Below, piece by piece: positions 10,298-21,647 of a DNA stretch of 64,000 nt. The stretch is from Scleroderma bovista. Lineage: Eukaryota > Basidiomycota > Agaricomycetes > Boletales > Sclerodermataceae. Position 1 is the first letter of the stretch. Each line of letters starts with the position of its first letter. A model generated the notes under the pieces. The model saw only the letters and a program-made list of their open reading frames with translations, searched no databases and had not been told where the DNA came from. Position numbers and translations under genes: made by a program. The DNA is taken from assembly GCA_037178675.1 (NCBI GenBank), contig JAYMGJ010000347.1, positions 1-64,000 on the forward strand, given 5' to 3'.

Positions 10298-13200
10298 TTG
10301 CACATTGACATGTATTCAGCTTCTGTTGATGACAAAGCCACTGTTGGTTGTCGGCGAGATCACCAGCTAACCAAGTCATTGCCAAGAAAGATAGCATAAC
10401 TGCTAGTTGAATGTCTTGTTTCACTATCGCCTGCCCAGTCAGAGTCAGAATAGCAATCCAGTGATGAAGCTCCTCCTGAAAAATGAAGTGCAAGATTTGG
10501 AGTTGAACCCAAATACTTCACTATGTGAAGTGCCTTCAAGAGGTGTTCTTTGGTAGGATTTGCCATGAACTGTGACATTTTTATTACAGCAAAGGCAATG
10601 TCCAGACGTGTGCCAAGCATGACAAATAGGAGTGATCCTATAACGGATTGATACCGTTGTCGTGTTGTTGGACTTGCATTGTAGTCCTTTGGTGCTGTAG
10701 ATGGTTGATACCCAGCAGGTAGAGGTGTGCAGACATGTTTGATGTTCTCCATTTGAAAGTGTTTGAGTACTTTCAAGATGTAGGGATGTTGGTGTAGAAC
10801 CATTGAGCGTTTAACGTGATTGCGAGTGATCTGGAATCCAAGGTATTCTTGTACTGGACCCATGTCATGGGCTTCCCATATGTTGAGGAATGTGGTTTTC
10901 TTCTTCTTGAGAAGTTTGGCAGAATTTGACATAAGAAGTTCATCATTGACATAGACGATGAACAGCATGATGCCTGATTTATCTTGGTAGATGTATACTC
11001 CAGGATCTGCTTTGGAATGTTTGAAGTTGAGCTTTAGGAGTGATTTGTGTAGCTCTTTGTTCCATGCTGGTGTGGCTTGTTTCAGGCCATAGAGAGCACG
11101 CAGTAGACGATAGACCTTGTTACTTGAACCTTGTACTTTGAAACCTTCGGGTTGCTCCATATAAATTTCTTCATCGAGTCGCCCATATAAGAAGGCAGTC
11201 TTGACATCAAGACTTTCAATTTCCCAGTCATTTCGACATGCATAAGCCAAGAGCAGTCATACTGTCTCAAAGTGTGTGACCAGTGAGAAGGTTTCGTCGT
11301 AGTCTTCACCATAGATTTGAGAAAAGCCTTTCGCAACCAAGCGGGCTTTAAATCTTCCATCTGATTTCTTTGCGAATACCCAGTGACATTTGACAGGTTT
11401 TCGATCTGGCGGACAATCCACCAATGTCCATACATTTCTATCTTTGATAGCCTTGATTTCTTCCTTGCATGCCTGTTCCCATTTCTTCTCTTCATCCAAT
11501 GGATAATTTCGGATATCCTTGAAATGATCAGGAATACCCTTATTTCGACCATAGGTTCTGTTCAAGGAACAGTTGGAATTCCTCTTCCCAAGACCGTTCT
11601 AGTCCATTCTCGTTCTTTTGCAATTTCTCGTTCTATATCCACAGGATTTCTCTGACCATAGAACATTGTCTGGTCTCAGAGGTAGGTTGTGAATACGAGG
11701 GGGATTGCGACGGATTGGATTCGGTATGTTTGGAATGATGACCTCGGGAATAGGGGAATCTCAGGCTTCTTGATCAAAATAAAAGGACTCCTGTGGTCTG
11801 GGTCGTGGTGCCTCTGGAGGGTGTTCCCATGACTGAGTTTGTTCATTGAAGATGTATCCGAGTTCTTCTTCCAGATGTCTATAATCAGAACTAGTTTGAC
11901 CTCCCTGAGGAACTTGTGGGTTGTTGTCAGCAACTTCCTCTACTGTAGGTTTAGGGGGGCATTGGGTTGGACTTTGTGGCTTTGTGGTGTCACTTTTAGA
12001 ATCATCACCTCTTGCATGACTCTCATTTGGTTGATATGGGTCAATGGGTGGAAATTCCAGATCATCAGGTGGAGGTTGGTGATTGTTTTCATCGTTGTTA
12101 CCTGTTGCTTCTTCTTTAGAAGGATGAATTGGTTCAGGTATATCAAGATTTTCTTCTTCAACTTTTCTTCAGGACAATTTGGGAATACATTTTCAACAAA
12201 TGTGGCAGTTGTTTCCACATAGATAGATCTATTGTTCCACAGGAAGCAGTAACCTTTTGTTCCTGGTTCATAACCAAAGAATATCATTTCTTCGGCTTTT
12301 GGAGTAAGCTTGTCTTTTTGCTTGTCCTTTGGAATGTGGACATAAGCAAGACATCTGAATACTCGAAGGTAGGATATGTCAGGTTTCTTGTTGAACAGTA
12401 GTTCAACAGGTGTTTTCCAGCCGATGTGGTGCATTGATGTCCTGTTGTAAACATGAACTGCAGTGTCAAGAGCAAAGTTCCAAAGATTCTTTGGCAGACA
12501 TGCTGCGTGACGCATGGTTTCTTCTTTCTCGAGTAAGGTCCAATTGAACCTTTCTGCACGACCATTTTGTTGTGGATGATCTGAAATGGAGAGTTGTTGT
12601 TCTACCCCTTTGGAGGTGAGGAAGGTTTTAAATATGGTTGCCATAAATTCTCCTCCTCAATCGGAACATACTCGTAGGAGTGAATGACCAGTTTGTTTCT
12701 CAGCCCAGGTTACCCAGGTAGAGAATGCAGTAGTGGTATCTAACTTCAACCACAAAAGACAAACGGTGCCATACCCAGAGTAGTCATCAATGATCGTGAG
12801 ACAGTACTTGTGTCGATTATAAGGCAAGACAGGGAACTTGACCAGGTCGCAGTGCACCATTTCAAGTATCTTGTCTGCTCATTTATTGGAAGATGGAAAA
12901 GACCTTGAGAGCATCTTGCCAATCTGACAATGACAATCAGGACAGAGTGGTGCCATCGTCGGTATGTCCAATTTCTCAATACCATTGGTAGCGCGAGTAG
13001 CATGCTGCATAGTTTGAGGGTTAGGATGACCTAGATGACTATGCCATAGATCATAGTTGTTGAATTTATTTGTAACGGTTGCACATTGCACCGTTGAAAT
13101 GGATTTTATGTCCAAATCCACGAGAAGTCCAAGAGCTCCAGTCTGATGTATCAGTTTCCCATAAAACCAATGGAGATTGTTTCTTGGAATTAACCTAGTC

Positions 13201-13715
13201 CCTTCCAAGAAGACTTCATTTCGTGAATCGAAGACACAAGTTATCTTCGCATCAGCGTAGAGCTTCATTTTGAGTTTTGTGGTTAGCCACTGAAGTGAGC
13301 AAATATGCTTATCTCCAGATGGAGAATAGTAGACGTGTTGAAGATAGAATTCTTTTTGTACATTGCCAACTTTAGCTTTGAAGGCAACTGTACCTATGCC
13401 TAAAAACTGAATTACTTCAGCACCAGCAGTACCCACATTTATAGGCTTTTGAAGTTCCTTGTATGTCAGGAAATCATCATGATATGGAGTGGAATGATCA
13501 GTTGCACCGGAATCCATCAACCATAGTCCTGTTAAATGTTTGTGTTTAGGGCAGTGAGATTCAGCTTTTTGTCCTAAGTGGGGAGATGTTGAGCAAAGAC
13601 ACCTTTTGTCACTCTCCTTAGAGGTGCACAAGGTATAACAGTCAAAGCTCTCACCGTTATATTGGTCACAAACAAAACCGTCATCATGATACTTTATGGT
13701 CCTGTCATTGGGAGT
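10298..13715 (-). pseudogene. copia-1 pol (protease, integrase, reverse transcriptase, RNase H start)
   Basis: Continues in the gag frame. Visible in order: aspartic protease DSGATDHS near 13500; pre-integrase WHSHLGH with CPDCHC near 12945; integrase HCDLVKF, CSD and NGRAER carrying all three catalytic acids; reverse transcriptase DVKTAFLYG and YVNDELLMS; RNase H DCYSDSDWAGD and ALSSTEAEYMS. TGA codons near 13716, 12879, 12657 and 11257 each fit CGA-to-TGA. At least one frameshift lies near 12160, and 11570-11940 is degenerate. The catalytic YVDD is YVND (Asn codon 10947-10945), so the polymerase would be dead even if translated. No normal pol polyprotein can be made. Confidence 0.92.
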
Positions 13716-14810
13716 TCATGGTCTCATAGCTAGTCTACATGCATAATCCTCATCATCCCTCTTCTTTCTTGCCAGGTCATTACACACAGAACGTAATACT
13801 GACTCTGTAGCAAGTTGGGATGGAGTGAGCATGGACCAGCCTGTCTCAGGGATATTAGAGATGGACCCAGCATTGGAATCATCGTCAGAGTCTAACTCGA
13901 CGATTTGTGTGTCTGCAGCGTTTTGACATTGCTTGCCTTTACCCTTGTAAGGCTGTTTTCCTTTTCCCTTCTTTTCTCCTGCTTTCCCTTTTCCATCACC
14001 CTGATTCTTCAGCAGGAATGTAGAAGGACCTGCAGCAGCGTTAGGAGTGAATGTTTTTTTATAGTCATCATGGTGATCCGTGGTACTATGATGTCCAGAA
14101 CACTTCTTGCATCTCAGGTGAGAAGGTCCTGCCTGTGCATTTTGTTCCTTCTTGACGGTCAGCATTATAGATTTGCCAGACTTCCTGGACCATTCTTCCA
14201 TTATTTTCGGAAAAACCGCATCGAAGGTGAGGTGTTGAATGCCCACAGCAATTTGAGCAGCAGTTGGGTTGACAAATAAGGTAGCCAGAAGTGTGGAAGC
14301 GAAGCCTTGCCACTCATTTGGTAAGGCACCAAGAAGAAGCATTGCTTGGGCAGAGTCGGGGAGAGTGAGGCCATTAGAGGCCAAGTAACCAATTGTGGAC
14401 TGCATCTGGTGTACAGCCGGAGTGGGATCCTGATTCCCTGGAATTATCATCCACGTGAGACATTTGAACTCAACAAAGACACCGGCAGCGCCAGGAGTCC
14501 CATAAGAAGTGTTGAGTGCCTCCCAAACAGTGTGGGGTTCATTCTCATTCATCAGATTCTGTCTGATGAGTGCAGATGTGTAGTACGTGATTGTACCAAG
14601 GGCTTTATCCCGATTGGTTTCATCAGCAGCTTGTTGCTCGGTGGTTGCACCAGCTTGTCCAGCAATGACAGTGGCTACTTGATGATGCGCATAGTGCCAG
14701 ATTCCCATGACTTGCAAGAGTGACTTCATGGCAGACTTCCATTCCAAATAATTGGACGCGCCAGTGAGAATGGGTGTGGTCTTCTTCATGTCACCAGTGT
14801 TTCCAGACAT
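13716..14810 (-). CDS. copia-1 gag
   Basis: The probable ATG is at 14810 (MSGNTGDMKKT); an in-frame upstream extension to 14837 exists. It has a UBN2/DUF4219-like start (TGASNYLEWKSAMKSLL), a central gag region with WxxFASTLLA, then a Cys/His cluster CKKCSGHHSTTDH that lacks the usual final Cys of a CCHC knuckle. A Lys/Gly-rich basic stretch and acidic tail follow. It would form the particle shell. The frame is open to a TGA at 13716 that probably replaced CGA, so gag may originally have been fused to pol as one polyprotein. Confidence 0.85.
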   Translation of the reverse strand: MSGNTGDMKKTTPILTGASNYLEWKSAMKSLLQVMGIWHYAHHQVATVIAGQAGATTEQQAADETNRDKALGTITYYTSALIRQNLMNENEPHTVWEALNTSYGTPGAAGVFVEFKCLTWMIIPGNQDPTPAVHQMQSTIGYLASNGLTLPDSAQAMLLLGALPNEWQGFASTLLATLFVNPTAAQIAVGIQHLTFDAVFPKIMEEWSRKSGKSIMLTVKKEQNAQAGPSHLRCKKCSGHHSTTDHHDDYKKTFTPNAAAGPSTFLLKNQGDGKGKAGEKKGKGKQPYKGKGKQCQNAADTQIVELDSDDDSNAGSISNIPETGWSMLTPSQLATESVLRSVCNDLARKKRDDEDYACRLAMRP

Positions 14811-14826
14811 AATGATTCTAATATAT

Positions 14827-17096
14827 TCAGAAATCAAAAAGATTTAGTAAAATCAGTTCTGGTACAGCAGTAACAGAAGCAGGTGGGAGAAAGACAAGTT
14901 CTTCTTCAGAAGATGAAGAAGATTCGGACTGTGTATCCTCTTCTGTTGAAGATGAGGAGTCCGAGGAGTCCGTAGGTATCGTAAATGTCGTATACGACCA
15001 ATGCCTAGGTAAAATGTCAAAGAAAACATCCAAATCGTAATCAGGACAATACTGATAATTGGAGACAACCTTATTGCCATCCAAAGACCAATATTCAAAT
15101 GTAAACATAGACCGTGGAAAATTTTCATAAGGGGTAAAAAGAACAACCAGAGCCTTATTGTACAAGACGTAAGTGGAGATGGACTTAAGAAGTCCTCTAT
15201 CAGATTTCCGAAGTGGTCTTCCCTTCCCAGAGTAAGAGATAGGGTGCCAGTAAGGACTTGGGAAGCACCTAATCAAGGGCTCCTCCAGGAATCCCAGAAT
15301 CTGATCATTCCGCATCATCGTCGAGAGCTTCATCACCTTCTCATCCAGCCTCGTGCAGGAGTGTGAGATTGTCACATTGATCCTGACTAGATGGCCAGTG
15401 GGGCTGGAGTCCATGGAATGAAAACACTCCATTTTGGTAGTCCACCATATTGAGACAGATGAGAGTGGTGTGAGCCACCCAGAGATCCTGACTTTCCTCA
15501 AAGAGGATACCAGGTCGCTCCATGCACGCGGGTATCAAGTACTGTGCTTGGCATGCTCTCTGCTTCCAGGTGTATCGGAAATTGACTTCGAGCCAATCGT
15601 GCCAGTCTCAAAGAGACAGGATAGCTCCGGAAAATCACTGCTCAGAGTAGAGAGGATGCTGCCAATGACTGGCTGGCTGGTAGATCTCTGGGCAGGGATC
15701 GATCCAGAAGGCTGGGATGGTTGTGAGAGCAGGATCTTCATAGTGGAGCGACTGATAGTCTATTCCCATGAAGTTAGCTCGGGCATGTGGCATTGAATAA
15801 GCGTGAAGCTTAGCAGAGGGGAGATAATAAGACCCATGGAAGGCCCAGTGGACCCGCAGGTTCTCTGGATATATGATGGCTAGCTCCTCGCCAACCATAC
15901 CTCTGACTTGACCCTGTTCTGGCTCAGGATGCGGGTTCACAACTAGAGGAAAAGGGGTGTCATTGATTCGTCTCTGGTAAGCCGGGATGACTCCCTGTAT
16001 CACCTGACTGCCAAACTCCTCGGAGGGGTGACTTTCTAGGTGCACTGCACAACCTACACTGGGCCTAAGCTTGATGTAGAATTCCTCTGATACTCCCTGC
16101 ACATACTGAGTCCAAACTCCTCCAGTAGAGGGTGGACCGTTATCCTCCAGATCGGGTTGAATGTCAGTGGTGACCTCTCCCTCAGCGATCACATCTGTGC
16201 GTCATCGCCATCGCTCCTGAAGAGCTCTGTGGCGGTCAGCGGCATAGGTAGGAGGTGGAGTGGGACCTCGTCACAGTTGTACCACTCAATGATTACCAAT
16301 CCTGACAATCCTCCTTCCTTGTTCCCTCCTTCCTCTTTCCTGCATCCATAGCTCACTTTTGCTCCTGGCCAGAGGCGTGGGAACATAAATCGGTGAGCTG
16401 TCTCAAGATGAGTTCTGCCTGGAGATCGGCCTGGGCCTGTTCTCATGCAAATTCCTCAAGTCAGAGTCTGATGTCTGTTTGAAGGTAATTGGCATCTGAA
16501 ACGTTATCAATGAATATCTCTTCATCATATGGAAGAGATTCAATGATAACAGATTGCCAATGTCTGAACAGAATGCAGAATTGGTAGGGTAATGCCCACT
16601 GAGGATCAGGAACAGTGATGTGGCTGTCAATATAACCATAAAAATGGTCATGACTGATGAGAGAGAGCTGTTCCTCCCTACTAAGAGGCAAAGGCCTCCT
16701 AATATGTCCCATATTTCCACTAAGCAAATCACTGCCATGGTTAACCCTTGGTTGATACATGTGGTAATTCCGCATAGCTTCTCTCCAATAGAAATCCACT
16801 GTTTGATGGATACTAGGAGGTGCTGTGGTATTAATAGCAACGATCTCATTACCATCTTCATTAGGGTTTTCTGCATTAGGGAATAATCCCATGTAAGCAG
16901 TAATGGGAGGAGGAGCAGCAGGTGGCTGCGAGGTAACCAAGAGACGAACTGCATAGCACACAAAGAGTGCGGCAATGTAGTTGTATCTCCAGCGTTCAAA
17001 CCAAAACACAAACGAAGAATATATCATAAGAGATATTATGGTAAAAACAAACGGTAACTCGTGAAGAACTTCAGCTACAAGCTGTCTAAGGTTCAT
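14827..17096 (-). pseudogene. Extra reading frame of copia-1 between primer-binding site and gag
   Basis: This 2.3-kb stretch lies inside the element, in element sense, from an ATG at 17096 only 70 bases after the 5' LTR to about 14827, overlapping the gag leader. Three main segments are seen (17096-16461, 16446 to about 15370 with frame changes, 15501-14827), linked by about three frameshifts and broken by TGAs that fit CGA changes. Segment 1 starts with two hydrophobic stretches (residues about 15-33 and 40-55), suggesting a membrane protein. The middle is rich in Tyr, Trp, Pro and His. The end has a Ser/Glu-rich acidic tract (SSSSSEEELVFLPP). Copia elements normally go straight to gag. I do not recognise the protein; it could be an element-specific additional frame or a captured host gene. 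Confidence 0.6.
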
Positions 17097-17152
17097 AGCA
17101 GGAGGCAGTGATGAAGACAGAACTGCTGTATGCTTCCTGGTATGTCCTTAAA

Positions 17153-17166
17153 CAGGGCTCATAACC
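17153..17166 (-). promoter_or_regulatory. copia-1 primer-binding site (initiator-Met tRNA anticodon arm)
   Basis: On the minus strand GGTTATGAGCCCTG directly abuts the 5' LTR. It is complementary to the conserved anticodon stem-loop of eukaryotic initiator tRNA-Met (CAGGGCUCAUAACC), the half-tRNA priming known for Drosophila copia and yeast Ty5. Copia-2 has the same 14 bases at 59347. Confidence 0.85.
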
Positions 17167-17689
17167 TGTAGCAACAAAACTGGGGCAACAGCAACAGGGT
17201 AGCACAAGCATACCTTGATAGCTAGTAGCTGGTTCTTGAAGTTGAGTTGTTTGTGAAGTAGTGAGTAATGAGAGAATAGTTGAGTTGTTTGTGAAGTAGC
17301 GATTAATGAGAGAATAGTTGAACTGTATTGAACTAGGTGTTAGACACTGAGTTTGATTCTTACTTTACATGGGATATCCTACAGGGTATATATACCTGTG
17401 GTACATGGTCTGTGTGTAGATAAGTATTATTCTCGCCTATTTCACCATATTCCCATATTTAGTAGGTGCAGTTTCCATAAACATAGTTATCTGGAAACAT
17501 GCCTGTAATGTGCATCAGCATGTGTTATACATGTGCCTTGCATGTGATAGTTCCAGCTATCTTGTGGAGCCGGTCATGTGATCTACTGGTAATCCGGTTG
17601 ACACTACTCCAGAATCACATGTAACTGTGATCTCTGGAAATCTCCAAGATTAGTTTAAGATATAATATTATCATACTTTCTTGTCGACA
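17167..17689 (-). repeat. copia-1 5' LTR (523 bp)
   Basis: On the plus strand it runs TGTAGCAACAAAACTGGGGC ... TTGTCGACA. It carries a 38-bp tandem duplication near 17240-17320 (GAGTTGTTTGTGAAGTAG twice) that is absent from the 3' LTR. Element transcription would start here and run leftward. Confidence 0.93.
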
Positions 17690-19537
17690 GGGATTAAGGT
17701 GACTGGGACTGAAGTAGCAATACTACACCTAGAGATTGGTGCAGCAAAGGGGCAAGGGGGCTCCTGACGTCCAGAAGTGATGGGAGATGAAGGATTGACT
17801 GGCTAGACTCCACTTGAGCCTAGAGAAATACTTGGACTTGAATGGATTGAATAAAACTTGAATATCAGAGTCTTTAGACCTTCACTGAAGCCTACAAGAC
17901 TCAAAGAGCTGAGGGGATACTGACTGAGAGAGTCTGAGAGAAGGATAATTTCATGCAATTGGGTCTCTCTCACTGGGCTGAGCCCAGGGGTTTAAATACA
18001 TGGGGGGGTACAGCATTAAAGTACAAAAAGAGAAGGGAGTAAGCAGAATTTGTCAAGGATTGGTAAGGGATTGGTAAGAGCTTTGTAAGGGGTTTGTAAG
18101 CGATCAGTAAGCAAGGGATAAACAGGAATGAGTAAGCATAGGGAGCATGAATAAGCTGCTGAGTAAAGGAATGAGTAAGCTGCATGACAAGATTGATTGG
18201 TAAGGAAGTGAGTCATCAGCTGAGTAATATACCAAAAATGCAAAAGGGATAGAGTAATACTGATGACAAGAGAGCATCAGTAAGCAAGGGATGAGTCACT
18301 GCACAGTAGAAGGAGTCATTGATGCACAGCCTAAGAAGTTTGATGGGGGGCTGTGTACCATCAGGAATTTGATGGGACAACAATGGGGAAGATCTGAGAT
18401 AAATAGGGGGATTGATCCGAGATAAAACAGCCACAAGAAGGGTACCAGGGGTCCAGAGGTCTTTTGGGGGGTCAGCATACACTAAGGTATAGTGCATGTG
18501 TTCTAGCGCCACTGAAGCGCAACCATGGGCTCCCTTGACAAGCTCTCTTCTGGGAAAGAACAAGAGAGGGTTCTTCTTCCTAATAGCACTATAAAGTGGG
18601 GGTGTAACTGTCATGGTGCTGGGGGATGTCATCTGAAAGTAGGGAAGCAAATAGAGTATTGAATTTGATGCATCCAGGGAAGCGAGACAAATGACAGAGG
18701 AAGATGGACATGGCAAGTATCTGGGAGGAAGGGACCATAGGCTGAGGGCTCAGGGGACACAGAGACGACCAGAGAAGACTTTTCAAGCTTGACAATAGAC
18801 CTAAGATGACCAAAGTACATCCTTGATGCAGGACTGACAAGGAGAACGTGCTGACCGAGAACAAGAGAGACTGAGGGAGCAGGCTGGGAAGATATGTGCC
18901 AGGCAGTGCACAGGAACTCTGGGAGAGGCTGTCCTAAGAGCAGGACATAGTGGAGATCTGCAGCAATAGTGGAGAAATGATCCAGAGAAAATATGGACTC
19001 CATAGTGAGCAATGAAGCAAATGTCTGAAGTGTGGGGGGAATATCTCTGTGGGAAATGAATGGATTTGCATTGGAACTTGACAGGCAGATAGACCATGTT
19101 CTAGGCTCTCTGATGGTATAGTCACGTGCCTGATAGCTTCAGAAACGATGGAGCTATTCAAAATATTGGAATGCCAGCACTGGGCACCTAAAATGACATT
19201 TGGGCACTAAAAATCATTTCTTCTCTTTCTCCTTCATTTCTCCATCAATTCTTCAGCTTCTTTGATCGTTCTGGTATGGGAGTTGGACTGCAGATGTGTG
19301 CATTCCTTTCTCATACCATAATTGATGTTATTCCTTCAGTCCAATCTTCTGCTTCTTGGCAGTTCTCATGTGATAGATGACTGTCAGCATTGGCATTCAT
19401 CTCTTGCATCAGGATAGTCTTCTTGTGTGATAAATGGCTATGATGAGGGTCCGTTGTGCTTATCCTTCGCATAAGGATCATTCGATATAGGTGTTATCTT
19501 CCATGTTCACTGTACCAAACCTGTTTGGTGCGTGACA
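17690..19537 (-). mobile_element. LTR family E copy 2, main part
   Basis: This is the reverse complement of 8242-10040 and ends ...CACTGTACCAAACC ... GGTGCGTGACA at 19537. The TATA-like TTTAAATA is near 17991. It was split from 7311-7435 by copia-1. The frames conserved with copy 1 (for example FSLDHFS.IAADLHY and MYFGHLRSIVKLEKSS) are broken at the same places and are not clearly under selection. Confidence 0.8.
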
Positions 19538-20111
19538 GCATTCACACAGTTACCTAAAGGCTGGGCTTATATCAGCCATTGATATCGACTTCAGATTTCT
19601 CAGAGCCCTGCAGATAGTTCCTTCCTATCAATTTCAAAATGTATTTCTGTACAGTCCAATAATCCAACCTGTGTACTACCTCCCCATTCTACCTGAGTAT
19701 GAGTCAATGACAAGGCTGGTATAGGCATCACTTCCTCAATCATCCTGAGCTCCAACAAGGAGCACAGTCTGCATGTGCCAATCTGAAGGAAAAATGGCCA
19801 AAGGTTAGGGTTAACTGTGGTGTCCAATTTGCAGGACAACCACTTTCTCCACTCCAAAAGATTGCCTACCATGTTCTCTCCATTACTGCAAACTCTGCAT
19901 CCTGTGAGCAGCTCTTCAGTAGTTTTGGCATAATCTTAATGAAACTTAGGTCTTGTCTTGGCGTGCAAAATTTGCTCAATGTTGCAGAACTCTGCATGCA
20001 CCTTTGCAACATGTACATGTACAAAACAGGACCCATGACACAAACACCTAAAATGAAAGTGGCAGCTTGCTACTACAACTGCCACAAACACCAACAACAA
20101 TAATAGCTCTG
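19538..20111 (+). pseudogene. hAT transposase relic, C-terminal dimerisation domain
   Basis: From about 19842 a frame encodes PLSPLQKIAYHVLS, then ANSASCEQLFSSFG and a KLRSCLG...LLNVAELCMHL stretch, the pattern of the hAT dimerisation domain (NSASxERxFSxxG). It hits stops just before the B LTR at 20112. Upstream, 19538-19840 has short in-frame pieces only and may contain an intron. This is the older copy into which LTR B inserted; it may belong to the family of the transposase at 1-1014, which lacks this part. Confidence 0.75.
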
Positions 20112-21254
20112 TGTCAAGACCGGTTCTCCTCAACGATCTTACTAGGTGGTCCAGACACTAGTAGGTGCTAGTTAGTGCAGAGAGTCAAGTCCGGGTTAAA
20201 CAAACGAAGTCCAGGCACTAGAGAAGCAGGGAGTAAGTCCGGGTTTTTGCGGAGTAAGTCCGGACCGCGGGAAAGTGGTCCGGAGTTGAGTGCAGCTTGT
20301 CCGGAGCGAAGGACATCCCAGAGGTGGGATAAGTCCTGAGAGGTCTAGCATCGAGTCTGGGACAGAGGTGGCTTTTGCCCTCGTGCAAGTAGGAGACTTG
20401 CTAGGATCGGACATAGGACCAAGGGGACGAGATAGGACGGAGGCCGGAGTTGGCCAGAGTTCAGGAGAACAAGATGGGATTAGGAGAGCATGGTGGGTAG
20501 TACAGAGTGGGGAGTATCTTAGTCGAGATTTGATCTAAGGATCTACTAGGCTGGAGTATGGTAGTTTATATAGTAATGAGAACTAGGGTGAGTATATACA
20601 GTGACAAGTAAACACCTTAGTTGGGACAAGGGATGGAGCAGAAACGGACAGGAAAATAAAGCAGGTACAGGAAAATAAACCGGAGCAGGAGCAGACATGG
20701 GGAACTAATGTTACAGGGACGACAGAGAAAAAGCAGGGACAGTGAAGTGCACGACCAGAGGAAGTGCACAACCAGAGGAAGTGCACAACCAGAGGAAGTG
20801 CACAACCAGAGGAAGTGCACAACCAGAGGAAGTGCACAACCAGAGGAAGGGCGGAGTAGTCGGAGGAAGGTCTGGAGTTGGACATGGAAATGTCCAAGGC
20901 CATTGGTGGACCTGACAGAGGGAGTGGAGTGGAACAGGAGCAGACCTGAGCCGGAGTTGGATGTACCAGCCAGAGTTGGGCTAGGTCGCAGACCAGACAA
21001 AGGGAGTGGCCGGACTGAAACCGGAGTAGCGACTAATGGTAGGTACAGGTCTGACATGGAGGAGTTAGACCACGGATCTGTCTAGAGGAAGACAGGGGTT
21101 AGTCCTGAGGTGGAGATGGACGTAGTGACCGGAGTTGAGCTGGAGTGCAGCTATGGGCCATGGACTAGATCCGGAGTTGCGTCTATGCCTAAGGAGAGGT
21201 CAGGCGGGCCAGGGTTAGACCGGAGTTGCGACTGGGAAAAGTATGGATATGACA
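20112..21254. mobile_element. Solo LTR family B, copy 2 (TSD CTCTG)
   Basis: Runs TGTCAAGACC ... GGATATGACA (1143 bp) with the perfect duplication CTCTG at 20107-20111 and 21255-21259. It lacks about 200 bp present in copy 1, including part of the 5' region and a short segment just before the 3' end. Confidence 0.93.
20744..20845. repeat. 17-bp minisatellite, 6 units, in LTR B copy 2
   Basis: Six units of GAAGTGCACAACCAGAG (first unit with one change). Same position and period as the array in copy 1, but the consensus differs and is fixed across units. Confidence 0.95.
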
Positions 21255-21647
21255 CTCTGCCAGGGTTGTTGCACCCACTGTGGTCAGTTCAGGATGTCCG
21301 CTCTGTCTTCAACAACACCCAATCCTGCTAGCACAACTGCACTCCCAACATCAACAGACTGTGACTCATTGGAGTCACTCACTGACCCTGATGACAAGAA
21401 TTCTTTTGCCTCGATTGCACGTAGTACATTACAGGAACACTCACAGTGTGATGATGCAGCTGGTAATGTTCATGACTTCATGGCATCTCAAGTTGAAAAG
21501 ATCAAACTCAAAGTATTTTTCAATTTCTCAAATACTACATGTGCAGATATTATTCGCAAGACGGCTGTAGTAAAGTCCCTGGACAAGGAATGAGTTAGTC
21601 GAGATGGACGCTGAAGGAGAGGCTGATGATGGTGACATTCATTTGTG
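21255..21647 (+). pseudogene. hAT relic, C-terminal tail
   Basis: The frame from 21297 (MSALSSTTPNP) runs to KVFFNFSNTTCAD and AVVKSLDKE, then a TGA at about 21591. Shifting by one base restores ELVEMDAEGEADDGDIHL to a natural stop at 21647. The FNFS...KSLDxELxxxxxxDAxGE pattern follows the dimerisation domain in basidiomycete hAT proteins. It is therefore the other half of the relic at 19538-20111, with a one-base frameshift. Confidence 0.65.

Larger units (their letters stand above)
7436..17689 (-). mobile_element. Ty1/copia retrotransposon copia-1, full length, TSD GGGAT
   Basis: The 10.25-kb element reads right to left. LTRs are 17167-17689 (5') and 7436-7920 (3'), both TG...CA. The perfect duplication GGGAT lies at 7431-7435 and 17690-17694. 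Order in the element's sense: 5' LTR, tRNA-iMet-type primer-binding site, an extra reading frame (17096-14827), gag, protease, integrase, reverse transcriptase, RNase H (split by an E LTR), polypurine tract, 3' LTR. Integrase before reverse transcriptase defines the copia class. The coding region carries several TGA stops, frameshifts and the nested insertion, so this copy cannot encode its own proteins. Confidence 0.93.
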
